A stretch of 64,000 nt of DNA from Rossellomorea marisflavi (GTDB taxonomy: Bacteria; Bacillota; Bacilli; Bacillales; Bacillaceae_B): NCBI RefSeq assembly GCF_009806575.1, contig NZ_CP047095.1, forward strand, positions 786,001 through 850,000, read 5' to 3'. Position numbers and translations under genes: made by a program. Each line of letters starts with the position of its first letter. Within the stretch, counting starts at the first letter, position 1. Shown piece after piece: positions 7,219 through 15,885 of this stretch. Below the pieces are notes generated by a model, which was not told where the DNA came from, ran no database searches, and saw only the letters and a program-made list of their open reading frames with translations.

Positions 7219-7593
7219 ATGATCTATGTATGGGTCGGATTGGCCGGCGCTGTCGGTGCGGTGCTCCGGTATCTCGTGGGCATATATGTGTATAGCGGCA
7301 GCGTCTTTCCGGTTGCCACGTTGGTCACCAATCTGATCGGAAGTTTTCTGCTGGCGATCTTCACGACGGTGCTCGTGGAGAGATGGTCCTTGTCCCCCAT
7401 GGTGAAGACGGCCATCGGGACGGGAATGATCGGATCCTTCACCACGTTCTCGACGTTGAGTGTGGAAACCGTCGCCCTTTTTGAAGGCGGACGGACGGGG
7501 CTCGCCTTCCTCTATATTGCCCTCAGTATCTTCGGCGGTCTGTTCATGAGCAGGATCGGCTTCCGCCTCACAGAGAAAGAAGGTGCGCAATGA
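7219..7593 (+). CDS. crcB: fluoride channel subunit CrcB/Fluc (first)
   Basis: A 124-residue four-helix CrcB/Fluc protein that exports fluoride as a dual-topology or heteromeric dimer. The family signature GSFTTFST (around residue 75) with the fluoride-lining Phe residues and the preceding TNLIGSFLLA segment are intact. The ATG follows AAGGGG at 10 bases. Its stop overlaps the start of a second crcB gene by 4 bases (ATGA), the standard paired arrangement in Bacillaceae where the two subunits are antiparallel. Confidence 0.95.
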   Translation: MIYVWVGLAGAVGAVLRYLVGIYVYSGSVFPVATLVTNLIGSFLLAIFTTVLVERWSLSPMVKTAIGTGMIGSFTTFSTLSVETVALFEGGRTGLAFLYIALSIFGGLFMSRIGFRLTEKEGAQ

Positions 7594-7955
7594 GCTTCTT
7601 ATCCCTTCTGCTGGTCGGTGCAGGCGGCTTTATCGGAGCCATTGCCCGGTTTGCGACCACGCAGGCCATCAATAAAAAAAGCTCATCCACCGTGCCCGTT
7701 TCCACTTTGACGGTCAATATACTTGGTTCGTTTATCCTCGGATTCCTGACGGGGAGCACGGCGGGTCATACCCTGATACTGTTCTTCGGCACAGGGATGA
7801 TGGGGGCGTTCACCACTTTTTCCACCTTCAAACTTGAAGGGGTTCAGCTTCATCTCAAGAAGGAGAAGCGGGCATTCATCTACTATAATAGCTGCTGCTA
7901 TGTCGGTGGAATCCTGAGCGCCTACATCGGGTTGATGGTGGGTCGCCTGTTATAG
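7590..7955 (+). CDS. crcB: fluoride channel subunit CrcB/Fluc (second)
   Basis: A 121-residue partner of the preceding gene with the same motifs: TVNILGSFILGF and GAFTTFSTFKLEG. Starts in the ATGA overlap with the first subunit and is followed by a terminator. The two proteins probably form a heterodimeric channel; the positive-charge distribution differs between them, as expected for opposite orientations. Confidence 0.95.
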   Translation: MSFLSLLLVGAGGFIGAIARFATTQAINKKSSSTVPVSTLTVNILGSFILGFLTGSTAGHTLILFFGTGMMGAFTTFSTFKLEGVQLHLKKEKRAFIYYNSCCYVGGILSAYIGLMVGRLL

Positions 7956-7966
7956 CAACTCAATGA

Positions 7967-8006
7967 AACAGCACTTTGAGGAACGAAACTCAGGGTGCTG
8001 TTTTTA
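7967..8006 (+). terminator. intrinsic terminator of the crcB pair
   Basis: AACAGCAC (7967-7974) pairs with GTGCTGTT (7995-8002), followed by TTTA; inner GAG/CTC pairs extend the stem. Confidence 0.85.
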
Positions 8007-8078
8007 TGTTGAGATTTGTGTAAGGGTATAACAGTTTATGGTAAAATAAGGTCACTGGAAAAGGGGAGTGGTTCAATC

Positions 8079-8750
8079 ATGATCGGTATAAGTATCGCGA
8101 CCAAGTGGGAGTTCGACGCGACGCAGAGTTACTTTAGCGTCAAAGATGGCGAACGTTTTGCCTATCCATACGGTGAGTATTTCATGAGGACAATCAATGG
8201 GCGAGAGCTTGTTTTCTATAGCACCGGCGTCAGGAAAGTAAACGGGGTCGGTGCGAATCAGTATATGATATCTGCCTTTGGGTTGACGAAAGTGATCGTC
8301 GCCGGGACATGTGCAGGGATAGATGAACGGTTCCGTCCTTTGGATATTGTTGTACCGGATCAAGCCGTGCAATATGACTGCACCGTTAAAGAGATAGAGC
8401 CTTTTATCAAACAATCTTTCATCGTCCATATCGATCTATCACCTTACGGGAATGATTTTAATACGGGAACGATCGGCACGGCAGATAAGGCCGTGGTGAT
8501 GTGGAAGGATTATGTAGAGCTTAAGGAACATAACATCACGATCGCTGATACAGAAGCAGGGGCGATTGCGTACATCTGTAAGAAGAATCAAGTGGAGTGC
8601 ATCATCATAAAAGGCATATCTGATTTTGCGATGAAGGAGAGCAACGAGGATACATTCGAGTCCAACAATGAGCAGATGACGGTTTATATCGAGAACACTC
8701 CCAAGGTAATGGAGAAGATATTCAGAGAGTATCTGATGAGATTTATTTGA
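8079..8750 (+). CDS. nucleoside phosphorylase / MTA-SAH nucleosidase family protein
   Basis: A 223-residue protein of the PNP/UDP phosphorylase superfamily. VIVAGTCAGID matches the glycine-rich phosphate or ribose loop, DTEAGAIAYIC is the purine-site ExEA-like segment, and IIIKGISDFA is the conserved catalytic-Asp region of nucleosidases. The start at 8079 (AAAGGGGAG upstream) is preferred over an in-frame ATG 63 bases earlier. It is not the usual housekeeping Pfs/MtnN by sequence feel and could act on other purine nucleosides. Single gene without close neighbours. Confidence 0.75.
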   Translation: MIGISIATKWEFDATQSYFSVKDGERFAYPYGEYFMRTINGRELVFYSTGVRKVNGVGANQYMISAFGLTKVIVAGTCAGIDERFRPLDIVVPDQAVQYDCTVKEIEPFIKQSFIVHIDLSPYGNDFNTGTIGTADKAVVMWKDYVELKEHNITIADTEAGAIAYICKKNQVECIIIKGISDFAMKESNEDTFESNNEQMTVYIENTPKVMEKIFREYLMRFI

Positions 8751-8862
8751 AAGATCGGATTGATATAGGCACGGCCGTTCACCCATATCCTATTCGAAGA
8801 AGGAGAAACGCTTGAATGTGAAGAAATGAATAGTAGCTTGATAGGGTTGAGGTGGGGGACGG

Positions 8863-9431
8863 ATGATACAATATCTCGGTACGCCGGTACTGGAAACGGA
8901 ACGGATCATTTTAAGGAAGATCGAGCTTTCAGACGCTCAGTGTGTATTCGATCATTGGCTTAGCGATGATCGGGTAATGGACAATCTCATAAAAGGTGCC
9001 CATAAGTCTGTATCGGAGACCATTGAGAGGGTAAAAGAAATCGTGAAGAACTATGAGTCACAGGAGTTCTGTTATTGGGGATGGAACTGAAAACGAGCGG
9101 TGAATTGATAGGAGCAATCGATCTTTTTCATTTCGATGGTCTGACGGATAATTGTGAGGTCGGCTATTCTATCGGTTACAAATGGTGGAACAAGGGATAT
9201 GGGACTGAAGCCCTTAAAGCGGTCATTGATTTTGGTTTTAGAAGGATGAACGTTCATAAGATCTCAGCCGCACATAACTTGGATAACCCTGCTTCGGGGA
9301 AGATTATGCTCAAGAATGGAATGGAGCAAGAAGGTACGATTAAACATATGATCCGGAATGCTAAACATCAGTATAAAGATTGTGCTCTTTATGGGCTTCT
9401 GCAGGAAGAGTATAGGAAGAAGGGAAAGTGA
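8863..9431 (+). pseudogene. GNAT acetyltransferase, frameshifted in a G-run
   Basis: A RimJ/RimL-type acetyltransferase in two frames. 8863-9090 gives the N-terminal half (TERIILRKIELSDA...). The rest (GELIGAIDLFHF, then EVGYSIGYKWWNKGYGTEAL with the acetyl-CoA loop, ending at 9431) is read from about 9080 in another frame. The break is at TTGGGGATGG (G4 at 9077-9080); one extra G would join the halves as YWGMELK. The start has a GAGGTGGGGG site. Two other genes in the window show the same one-G loss, so a base-call error is possible. Confidence 0.85.
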
Positions 9432-9440
9432 TCTTAATAA

Positions 9441-9478
9441 AACGGGACAGTGGTTTGGATACCACTGTCCCGTTTTGT
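9441..9478. terminator. bidirectional intrinsic terminator
   Basis: AACGGGACAGTGGT (9441-9454), loop TTGGAT, ACCACTGTCCCGTT (9461-9474), then TTGTTG; A-rich upstream. Between the broken acetyltransferase and the convergent gene ending at 9502. Confidence 0.95.
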
Positions 9479-9501
9479 TGTCGTCGGTTCGGATATTCAG
9501 C

Positions 9502-10296
9502 TCATGAATGATCTTCCCGTATGTCCTTGATGCTCTTGCCGGAAAGAAAGGCATGCCCACTCCGCATCCGTTCGACGGTAGTGAACCCGTAGCGTGCGTA
9601 CACCTTCTCCACGGCTTCATTGATCGGCAGGACCCATAGGTTGGCCATGCCCCTGCGCGTTGATTCTTCCTGGATGAAGCGGATGAGGTGACCGATCAAT
9701 CCTTTTCCCCGGTGGGATTCAAGGGTCGCGACGCTTTCAAGGCGCGCATCCAGACCGTCTTGAAACAGACAGGCCGTGGAACACGCTTCCCCGTGGAGCC
9801 TGAGAAGGTAGTAGCTGAACGAAGGGTGGGCAAATTGCTCTTCGAAGACCTTTGTGATGGTTTCCTTGCTGCCGAATTCCTTGATGGTGCTTTCAACATC
9901 GATGGCTTCTTGGACATTTTCCCCGGTCACTTCTTCAATGGTCACGCCAGGATTGTCGGCCACACTCGCCACCTGGTTGTTCCATAGCTGGACGGGGCTG
10001 ACGAGTTCTTCGTACTGGAACTGATTCTTTTCTAATTCAGACAGCAGCGGTTATTGAAGGTGGAGCTCATGGATGTAGAGTCGCGGGACGAGGTTCTTTT
10101 TCTGATAAAAAGACACCACTTCCGCAACCATTGCTTGCGGATCATGGCACTCCCGGATGACGTGCGCATGATTGGCATCGTAGTAGCGGGGCTGATTTTC
10201 GTTATAAAAGAGAGCTCCCCACGGGGTGTCGAGGCGGGTGGAGAATGCCCCGAGGTAGGAGAGGTCCAGATTGTATAGATCATCGGTTGGGTTCAT
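9502..10296 (-). pseudogene. GNAT acetyltransferase interrupted by an in-frame TAA
   Basis: A gene of 265 codons with one premature stop. It starts at 10296 behind AGGAAGGAAC (MNPTDDLYNLDLSYL...), runs 81 codons to TAA at 10051-10053, and continues in the same frame as PLLSELEKNQFQYEEL into a complete C-terminal GNAT domain (ARLESVATLESHRGKGLIGHL acetyl-CoA loop, then YARYGF). Because the frame is unchanged, this is a base substitution rather than an indel. The GNAT domain could still be made from a GTG near 9975, but no good ribosome site is visible. Same-strand small gene lies 18 bases upstream. Confidence 0.8.
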
Positions 10297-10314
10297 GGTT
10301 GTTCCTTCCTTCTA

Positions 10315-10477
10315 TTACATCATCCACGTCAGCATGACATTGATAACAAGAACCGTCATGCCGAGTCCGATGATGTTTTTTTTCGCAGTCAGGGTGATCC
10401 GGCCTTTCTTTTGTTTGGATGTCACGATCATCAGGGTGACGAGATTGATGAGTAGTATTGATCAGTGTTGTTTGCAT
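10315..10477 (-). pseudogene. small membrane protein with a frameshift near its start
   Basis: AAAGGAG and an ATG at 10477 open a frame (MQTTLIN...) that becomes nonsensical, whereas the next frame from about 10455 reads LLINLVTLMIVTSKQKK, a short basic turn, then IIGLGMTVLVINVMLTWMM and TAA at 10315-10317. This is a convincing two-helix membrane protein of about 50 residues. Removing one A near 10455 would join the parts. It lies 18 bases before the disrupted acetyltransferase on the same strand. Family not recognised. Confidence 0.55.
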
Positions 10478-10614
10478 GGGTCGCTCCTTTAAGGTATAGT
10501 GCTTCCTATTTTACCATTAATTGGCTGGTGAGGTGGGGAGGAATGAAGGTGAATCCACGTTTGGAGTAGAAGTAGGATAGATAGAATGAATTTCTTGCGT
10601 GGAAGGAGACCATC

Positions 10615-11193
10615 ATGACAACAATCGGACTGATCAGACATGGCATCACAGAGTGGAATCTCTTGGGGAAGGCTCAGGGAATAAGCGACATCCCTCTGAA
10701 TGAAACAGGTAGGGAACAGGCGGATAAATTGGGTGAGAGGTTAGCCGGCGAGGAGCCGTGGGATCTGATCATTGCAAGTGATCTATGCCGGGCAAGTGAA
10801 ACGGCCGACATCATAGGGAGTAAGATCGGGCTGTCCCTTCATCATACGGATGAAACGATCAGGGAAGTGAACTGCGGGGAAGCGGAAGGCATGACGGAAG
10901 AGCAGCGCCTCGAAAAGTGGGGAAAGGAATGGCGCAGCAGGGCTATTGGGATGGAGAAGCATGAGGACGTAGCGGGCAGGGGCGTGAGGTTTTTAGAAGA
11001 CGTGGTCCAGAAATATGAAGGCAAGAGGGTGTTGGTGGTGAGCCACGGGGCGTTGATCGGTTTGACGCTCAAGCGATTGATGCCCGATGCATTCCAACAG
11101 ACGAATATGGAGAATACATCCATCACGGTGTTGCATCATCACGAGGATCGGTGGGACTGTTCCCTATACAATTGCGCTAAGCACTTGATCTAA
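10615..11193 (+). CDS. histidine phosphatase (PhoE/YhfR-like)
   Basis: A 192-residue phosphoglycerate-mutase-superfamily phosphatase. Catalytic LIRHGITEWN at the N-terminus carries the phospho-acceptor His; SDLCRASETA gives the phosphate-binding Arg; the second His is in VVSHGALIG. Length and motifs match Bacillus PhoE (YhfR), a broad-specificity phosphatase. GGAAGGAG precedes the ATG. Followed by a strong bidirectional terminator. The true substrate is not evident. Confidence 0.85.
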   Translation: MTTIGLIRHGITEWNLLGKAQGISDIPLNETGREQADKLGERLAGEEPWDLIIASDLCRASETADIIGSKIGLSLHHTDETIREVNCGEAEGMTEEQRLEKWGKEWRSRAIGMEKHEDVAGRGVRFLEDVVQKYEGKRVLVVSHGALIGLTLKRLMPDAFQQTNMENTSITVLHHHEDRWDCSLYNCAKHLI

Positions 11194-11194
11194 C

Positions 11195-11233
11195 AAAAAG
11201 ACCAAAAGGCACGGGGTGTCTTTTGGTCTTTTT
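11195..11233. terminator. bidirectional intrinsic terminator
   Basis: AAAAAGACCAAAAG (11195-11208) pairs with CTTTTGGTCTTTTT (11220-11233) around a short loop. Confidence 0.95.
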
Positions 11234-11267
11234 CCTTCATTAGAGATTGGTCGGTCCATGGGGGAGG

Positions 11268-11834
11268 TCACCCTTTATTGTTGACCCACTTGATGACCTT
11301 GGCAGGATTCCCACCGACTACGACGTTATCAGGGATATCCTTTGTCACCACTGTCCCTGATCCGATGACAACATTGTCGCCGATCGTGACACCGGGGTTG
11401 ATTATGGCACGGCCGCCGATCCAGACGTTGTCACCAATGGTGACGGGTTTGCCTGACTCGATGCCGCTGTTCCGCTCATGGGGGTCAATCGGGTGGGTGG
11501 CGGTGTAGATGTGTACGCCAGGGGCAATGAAGCAGTTGTCACCTATGCGGATATCGCATACATCAAGGAGGACGCAGTCAAAGTTCGCGTAGAAGTTCTC
11601 CCCGACGTAAATATTGGAGCCATAGTCACAGCGGAAGCTCGGTTCGATGAAGAACTGGTCTCCGGTTTCACCGAATAGTTCGCGGATGATGGATGTGCGC
11701 TTGTCGAGGTCTGTGACCGGTGAATGATTGAAGTCATGGATCTTTTCACGGGCATGGGTTCTTCCTGCCACGAGCTCGGGATCGGCGGGATTGTAGTTCT
11801 CTCCTGCAAGCATCTTTTCTTTTTCGGTTTTCAT
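11268..11834 (-). CDS. maa: maltose O-acetyltransferase
   Basis: A 188-residue left-handed beta-helix acetyltransferase of the LacA/NodL/Maa group. N-terminal [15 protein letters not shown] is the family cap; the hexapeptide repeats run from about residue 70; catalytic His is in [12 protein letters not shown]; the C-terminal [19 protein letters not shown] is diagnostic. The ATG at 11834 is better spaced from AAAGGGG than the TTG six bases earlier. The enzyme acetylates maltose and other sugars with acetyl-CoA. The secreted beta-helix gene lies 21 bases upstream on the same strand. Confidence 0.9.
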   Translation of the reverse strand: MKTEKEKMLAGENYNPADPELVAGRTHAREKIHDFNHSPVTDLDKRTSIIRELFGETGDQFFIEPSFRCDYGSNIYVGENFYANFDCVLLDVCDIRIGDNCFIAPGVHIYTATHPIDPHERNSGIESGKPVTIGDNVWIGGRAIINPGVTIGDNVVIGSGTVVTKDIPDNVVVGGNPAKVIKWVNNKG

Positions 11835-11855
11835 GGGCAATGGCCCCTTTCGATT

Positions 11856-13145
11856 TTAGTTGTGGATCACACCGGGGATGAAGGGCGGATGGGTGATGTC
11901 TTGTCCATTCCAGATCCAGCGGTCGGACTCACTGCTGTCGTTCCCGTACACATTCCCGATCAGCTGGTTGTCCCGGTTGGACGGGTGGAGGCTAACCAGG
12001 AACAAGCCGGTATCGGTGGGGATCATGATGTTGTTTTCCACCAGATTCTGAGTGGCATGATACTGCATGAGCAGCTGTCCCCCGTCCATGCCCATGGTGT
12101 CATTCCCGTAAAGGAGATTATGGGAAATGCGGGTGTGCGTGGTGCCGCCCCGTTTCAAATCGTAACCCCCGATTGAAATACCCGTGTAGCGGTTCCTGTA
12201 AACTTGGTTCCAGGCAATCTGGACCCGCGTCGTTTGTTTGCCGGGATGCTCACTGGCAATCTCGATTCCGAGGTCGTTATGATGGGAGATGTTGTGCTCG
12301 ATGACCACATCCCTCCCTCCGTCCACATAGATGCCTCCGGCGGAGTATTCTTCATGGTAGGTAGGGTTGGAATGACTGCTGACGTTATACACATGATTGT
12401 CACGGATGATGCCTTCGCGCGCCTGATCGTATTGCTCAATCGGGGCAATCCCTTCAAAGCCGATGACATCGATGCCGATGTTATCTACATTCCGGATCGT
12501 ATTCCCACTGATGAGGAAATCCTTCACATTGCCGTTCAACGTCATCGCTTCACTGAATCCGAGGGTCAGGTCTTCGAGGATATTGCCGGAAATCTCGATA
12601 TCCTGGAGCGGTTCAGGTGCCTCTGTGCCATAGAAGGCGATGCCATGGGCATTGCCGTTCGGATGGGTGGTAGTGATATCAAAGATCCGATTACCAAGGA
12701 TCCGGATGCCTGTCCCGTTTCCTTCTACTAAAATACCGGACGGGGTGGGCTCCTCTTGATCGGTGGAGAGGCCACCCACATCGAGTCCCTGGATCGTGAT
12801 ATAGCTTTTATTGCGGATGGTGATGAGGCCGCCATCTGCAGGTGCAGTCTCCCCGCTGATCACCGGGACCTCATCTTCATAGTGGGTGAAGCGGATCGGT
12901 TCCTGCTTTGTCCCGGAGTGCTTGATGTCCAGCCGTTCCGGGTACGTGCCTTCCCTCAGGTAGACTGTGGTACCCGGCACGGCCAGTTTGCTTGCTTTTT
13001 TCAACGTCTTCAAGGGCTGTTCCTTTGTGCCGGGATGGCTGTCATCTCCATCAGGAGAGACGAACAAAGTGGACGGTCCGGCTGCTTCCGTGTGAAGAGG
13101 TAGGAAGCAACATAGGATGATGGCGATACTGAGGATCTGTTTCAT
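11856..13145 (-). CDS. secreted right-handed beta-helix protein (DUF1565/pectate-lyase-like)
   Basis: A 429-residue protein with a clear signal peptide (MKQILSIAIILCCFLPLHTEA, cleavage near residue 22). FVSPDGDDSHPGTKEQPLKTLKKA is the DUF1565 entry motif, followed by parallel beta-helix coils with repeated IxIxGNxI and IxxN patterns over residues 100-400. This fold is found in polysaccharide lyases and glycan epimerases. I see no lyase catalytic set that I could assign, so the glycan target is unknown. AAGGAG precedes the ATG. Probably cotranscribed with the acetyltransferase downstream. Confidence 0.8.
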   Translation of the reverse strand: MKQILSIAIILCCFLPLHTEAAGPSTLFVSPDGDDSHPGTKEQPLKTLKKASKLAVPGTTVYLREGTYPERLDIKHSGTKQEPIRFTHYEDEVPVISGETAPADGGLITIRNKSYITIQGLDVGGLSTDQEEPTPSGILVEGNGTGIRILGNRIFDITTTHPNGNAHGIAFYGTEAPEPLQDIEISGNILEDLTLGFSEAMTLNGNVKDFLISGNTIRNVDNIGIDVIGFEGIAPIEQYDQAREGIIRDNHVYNVSSHSNPTYHEEYSAGGIYVDGGRDVVIEHNISHHNDLGIEIASEHPGKQTTRVQIAWNQVYRNRYTGISIGGYDLKRGGTTHTRISHNLLYGNDTMGMDGGQLLMQYHATQNLVENNIMIPTDTGLFLVSLHPSNRDNQLIGNVYGNDSSESDRWIWNGQDITHPPFIPGVIHN

Positions 13146-13360
13146 AAAAACTCCTTGATGGTAGTGGTTTCTGGTACCGTGACAGACGGTCAGGTTCGAT
13201 GGGAGAGGGCCAATCGCTGTTGGGATGGTTGATCTGAATATTTTTATTGATATTTTATTTGTTGCTTAACGTCTTTTAGAGAAATGCGTTCCAATCTTAA
13301 TGGGATTGTCCCAGGCACACCTTTATACTATTCCTATTAACGATAAAGGAGAGGATCGGA

Positions 13361-13426
13361 TTGCCAAAGAAATCGTGGAAAGAGTACTTTTTTGAGATTG
13401 TTCGATCGGTCATTTTCTACAAATAA
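13361..13426 (+). CDS. possible 21-residue peptide
   Basis: TTG start with an unusually good ribosome site (AAAGGAGAGGATC) opens 21 codons (PKKSWKEYFFEIVRSVIFYK) to a TAA immediately before the end of the convergent acetyltransferase gene. Amphipathic and basic at its N-terminus. Family not recognised; may be a gene fragment. The remainder of the gap 13146-13360 contains no other feature I can support. Confidence 0.25.
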   Translation: MPKKSWKEYFFEIVRSVIFYK

Positions 13427-13427
13427 G

Positions 13428-13904
13428 TCAGAGCTGTTTGATGTACCACGTATCCATGGTTCCATGCTCGGATCCATCCAAGGGTTCTGTCCGCTTGGTG
13501 AAGCCCAATCGATCGTACAGGGAGTTGGCTGCCTTCAGCTGTTCCATTGTTTCGAGATAGCAGTGATCATAGTGGTCCGAGGCGAATTCAAGGGCTGTGT
13601 TCATGAGCGCTTTGGCCACACCGAGTCCCCTGGCTTCCGGTGACACATAAAGCTTCTGGAGCTCACAGATCCGTTGTTCCCTATCGAAGGGGGCGATGCC
13701 GACCCCTCCCAGGATCTGATTCTGCTCGTTCACCGCGACCCAGTAACAGGCATCGGGCTGTTCACTATAGTAGCTTGATAGGTCGTCCAGATAAGGATCG
13801 AAGTAAGCTGTTCCAGGGATGTCGAGATGATTGGCTTCGAGGATGTCGCGGATGATCGCTGCCATCGCCTTGTTGTCTTTCTCTTCCAGTAAACGAATCT
13901 TCAT
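13428..13904 (-). CDS. GNAT acetyltransferase
   Basis: A 158-residue GNAT protein. The core is intact: ILGGVGIAPF (beta4), CELQKLYVSPEARGLGVAKALM (acetyl-CoA pyrophosphate loop RGLGVA) and AANSLYDRLGF at the C-terminus. The start at 13904 has GGAGGT 4 bases upstream and is preferred over an in-frame start 135 bases earlier. It resembles a subgroup annotated as putative N-acetyltransferases acting on small amines or amino acids. Monocistronic. Confidence 0.85.
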   Translation of the reverse strand: MKIRLLEEKDNKAMAAIIRDILEANHLDIPGTAYFDPYLDDLSSYYSEQPDACYWVAVNEQNQILGGVGIAPFDREQRICELQKLYVSPEARGLGVAKALMNTALEFASDHYDHCYLETMEQLKAANSLYDRLGFTKRTEPLDGSEHGTMDTWYIKQL

Positions 13905-14118
13905 GAGGACCTCCGATTGTGAATTTTTAGTATATTCATTATAGGAGAGTTTACGGAAGTCGGCAAGGCAGAGAACAGGACGAGAGGTCAACCGCATGAG
14001 ATCAAGTTGATCATCTCGGCTCTGAAATCCTCCTATCATGTACCACCTAGCTCTGTAAAAAAGAAAAGCATGATCTTATAGAAAGATCTCACAATGGTTG
14101 CGGAAAGGAGGAGAACAG

Positions 14119-14475
14119 TTGAACAGGGTTTATATACTTCTCACAGCTCTCCTGTTTTTCATTCTGCTTTTTTATGCAGGAGAGTTGAGTCAGAAGGCAA
14201 AGATCAAACAAGGGGCCATGACAATGCAAGGGATGCTGGTCATGGGAAATGGGCAAATCTACCTCGTGGGCGATGACGACGTGTCAAAAGAAGAAGTGGA
14301 GAGCGTATCAATCAATGAGGTGATTGGACGATACGGCTCTGTCGCTAAACTGGATATTCAAAATCATTCCTTTTTTAAACGGCTTCAAACGGGAGACCGG
14401 GTGAAGATCTGGTACACCGAGGTACAAGAATCGTTTCCCTCAAAGATCCAGGTGCTGAAGCTTGAAGTGCTATGA
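14119..14475 (+). CDS. DUF3221 protein with N-terminal anchor
   Basis: A 118-residue protein with one N-terminal hydrophobic segment (VYILLTALLFFILLFYA) and a DUF3221 domain ending in the typical LQTGDRVKIWYTEVQESFPSKIQ motif. The TTG at 14119 is chosen because AAAGGAGG lies about 8 bases upstream; an in-frame TTG 21 bases earlier would overlap that site. YobA-like proteins of this family are secreted or membrane-tethered with unknown role. It converges on the LysE-type gene with only 6 bases between stops. Confidence 0.75.
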   Translation: MNRVYILLTALLFFILLFYAGELSQKAKIKQGAMTMQGMLVMGNGQIYLVGDDDVSKEEVESVSINEVIGRYGSVAKLDIQNHSFFKRLQTGDRVKIWYTEVQESFPSKIQVLKLEVL

Positions 14476-14481
14476 ATGGGC

Positions 14482-15081
14482 TCATCCTCCCTGGGTGAAT
14501 AACAGCTTGATGCCGAACAGGATCAGCACCACACCGGTCGCACCCTCCATCCACCGTTGGACGATCGGGGATAGAAGCCATTCACGGATGTAATGAAGGC
14601 AGATGACGTAAAGGATGAACCAGATCAAGGAGAGCAGTGTATAGGTGAGCCCCATAAGGAGAAACGATGCCATCACCCGGTCGGTGTTTGTCACGAATTG
14701 CGGCAGGAACGTGAGAAAGAAAATCAGGACTTTCGGGTTCAGTAGATTGGAGAGCAGCCCTTGAGTAAGGGGAGAGCGCTTTGGTTCCACCTGTGCCCCT
14801 TCCTCCGTATGTTTCCTCACCCATAGGGACTGGATCCCCAAGTAGATCAAATAGAGGGCGCCCACCCATTTCAACGTCTGGAACGCCCAGGCTGACTGGA
14901 AGAGGAGGGCCGATAATCCGCAAGTGACGGCGATCGTATGACCGAGGGAACCGAGTGAAATCCCGACGGCCATCCAGATGCCGTCTTTTTTACTTCCGGC
15001 AATGGTCCTTTTCGTGATCAGGGCCGTGTCGACGCCTGGACTGATGACGACGAACAGGGTCATCAATAAGAATGTGATCAT
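14482..15081 (-). CDS. LysE-family amino-acid exporter
   Basis: A 199-residue LysE/RhtB exporter with six hydrophobic segments. FVVISPGVDTALITKRTIAGSKKDGIW is the family N-terminal signature, and LLSNLLNPKVLIFFLTFLPQF is the second one. The ATG at 15081 follows AAGGAGG. It exports amino acids or related small solutes; the substrate cannot be read. Divergent from an XRE-cupin regulator, a common pairing in which the regulator controls the exporter through the intergenic region. Confidence 0.9.
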   Translation of the reverse strand: MITFLLMTLFVVISPGVDTALITKRTIAGSKKDGIWMAVGISLGSLGHTIAVTCGLSALLFQSAWAFQTLKWVGALYLIYLGIQSLWVRKHTEEGAQVEPKRSPLTQGLLSNLLNPKVLIFFLTFLPQFVTNTDRVMASFLLMGLTYTLLSLIWFILYVICLHYIREWLLSPIVQRWMEGATGVVLILFGIKLLFTQGG

Positions 15082-15117
15082 CTTATTCCCTCCTTGGTAG
15101 CTACTGTAGTTAAAAAA

Positions 15118-15188
15118 TGTTAAATTAAATTTAACACGCAAACGAAAACTTAACAATTATTATTTAAAATAATTAAATTTAATTTAAT
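15118..15188. promoter_or_regulatory. paired AT-rich palindromes between lysE-type gene and xre-cupin gene
   Basis: TGTTAAATTAAATTTAACA (15118-15136) and ATTAAATTTAATTTAAT (15172-15188) are two near-perfect palindromes sharing the core TTAAATTWAATTTAA, 53 bases centre to centre. One lies in front of each divergent gene. They are good candidates for operators of the XRE-cupin protein. Confidence 0.55.
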
Positions 15189-15199
15189 GAGGTGTCACC

Positions 15200-15745
15200 A
15201 TGGAACAAGACGAATTAGCGAAGAAGATCACCCAGCTCAGAAAAGAAGCGGGCAGGACGCAAACCCAGCTCGCTCAGGATGCAGGGCTCACGACATCCAT
15301 GCTGAATCAGATTGAAAAGGGGAAGGCGACGCCTTCCATCCAGTCGCTGAAGTCCATCGCAAAAGCCCTCGATACACCGGTTTTCACCTTCCTCATGGAG
15401 CAACACGATGCAAGCGAGCTGATTGTCAGGAAGGAAGAACGGAAGCAGATGATGATCGACGGGATCCACTACGAACTGGTGTCGCCGGACTTCACCAGCA
15501 CATTGGTCACGGCCATCATGAGGCTATCCGCAGGGGCAGCATCTTCCGACTCACCGCTTTCCCATAGGGGAGAAGAAGTGGCGTTTGTCATGCATGGACC
15601 GATCGAGCTGACGCTGGAAGGAACCACGCATATCCTTCAGGCAGGGGACAGCGTGAAAATCCCTCCTTTTGCCGAGCATATGTACCGAAATACCTCTCAA
15701 GAGGAGGTAAGTATCCTTTTCTCTGTAACGCCTCCTGCATTTTAA
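15200..15745 (+). CDS. XRE-cupin transcriptional regulator
   Basis: A 181-residue fusion: HTH_3 domain at residues 6-62 (RTQTQLAQDAGLTTSMLNQIEKG) and a C-terminal cupin_2 domain (HRGEEVAFVMHGPIELTLEG, then LQAGDSVKIPPFAEHMYRN). The cupin binds the effector in this family. The start has GAGGTG upstream. Divergent from a LysE-type exporter with two shared palindromes between them, so it probably represses or activates that exporter in response to its substrate. Confidence 0.9.
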   Translation: MEQDELAKKITQLRKEAGRTQTQLAQDAGLTTSMLNQIEKGKATPSIQSLKSIAKALDTPVFTFLMEQHDASELIVRKEERKQMMIDGIHYELVSPDFTSTLVTAIMRLSAGAASSDSPLSHRGEEVAFVMHGPIELTLEGTTHILQAGDSVKIPPFAEHMYRNTSQEEVSILFSVTPPAF

Positions 15746-15767
15746 TTGGTTGGGTACCTTCCGTGCT

Positions 15768-15795
15768 CTCTTAGGAATCTAAGAGGGTTTTTTTG
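15768..15795 (+). terminator. intrinsic terminator
   Basis: CTCTTAG (15768-15774), loop GAAT, CTAAGAG (15779-15785), then GG and seven T. Confidence 0.85.
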
Positions 15796-15885
15796 TATTT
15801 TCCAAAAAACTCCCACATATCTCTCCTAATTTGCTATAGTTAGAATATACTAAATTTACAGATAAATACATAAGGAGGATTATTT

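Noticed and set aside
11724-12731. Long plus-strand frames opposite the beta-helix gene
   Set aside because: The minus strand encodes a signal peptide and a conserved fold in the same interval with a proper ribosome site; the plus frames are mirror images of its codon bias.
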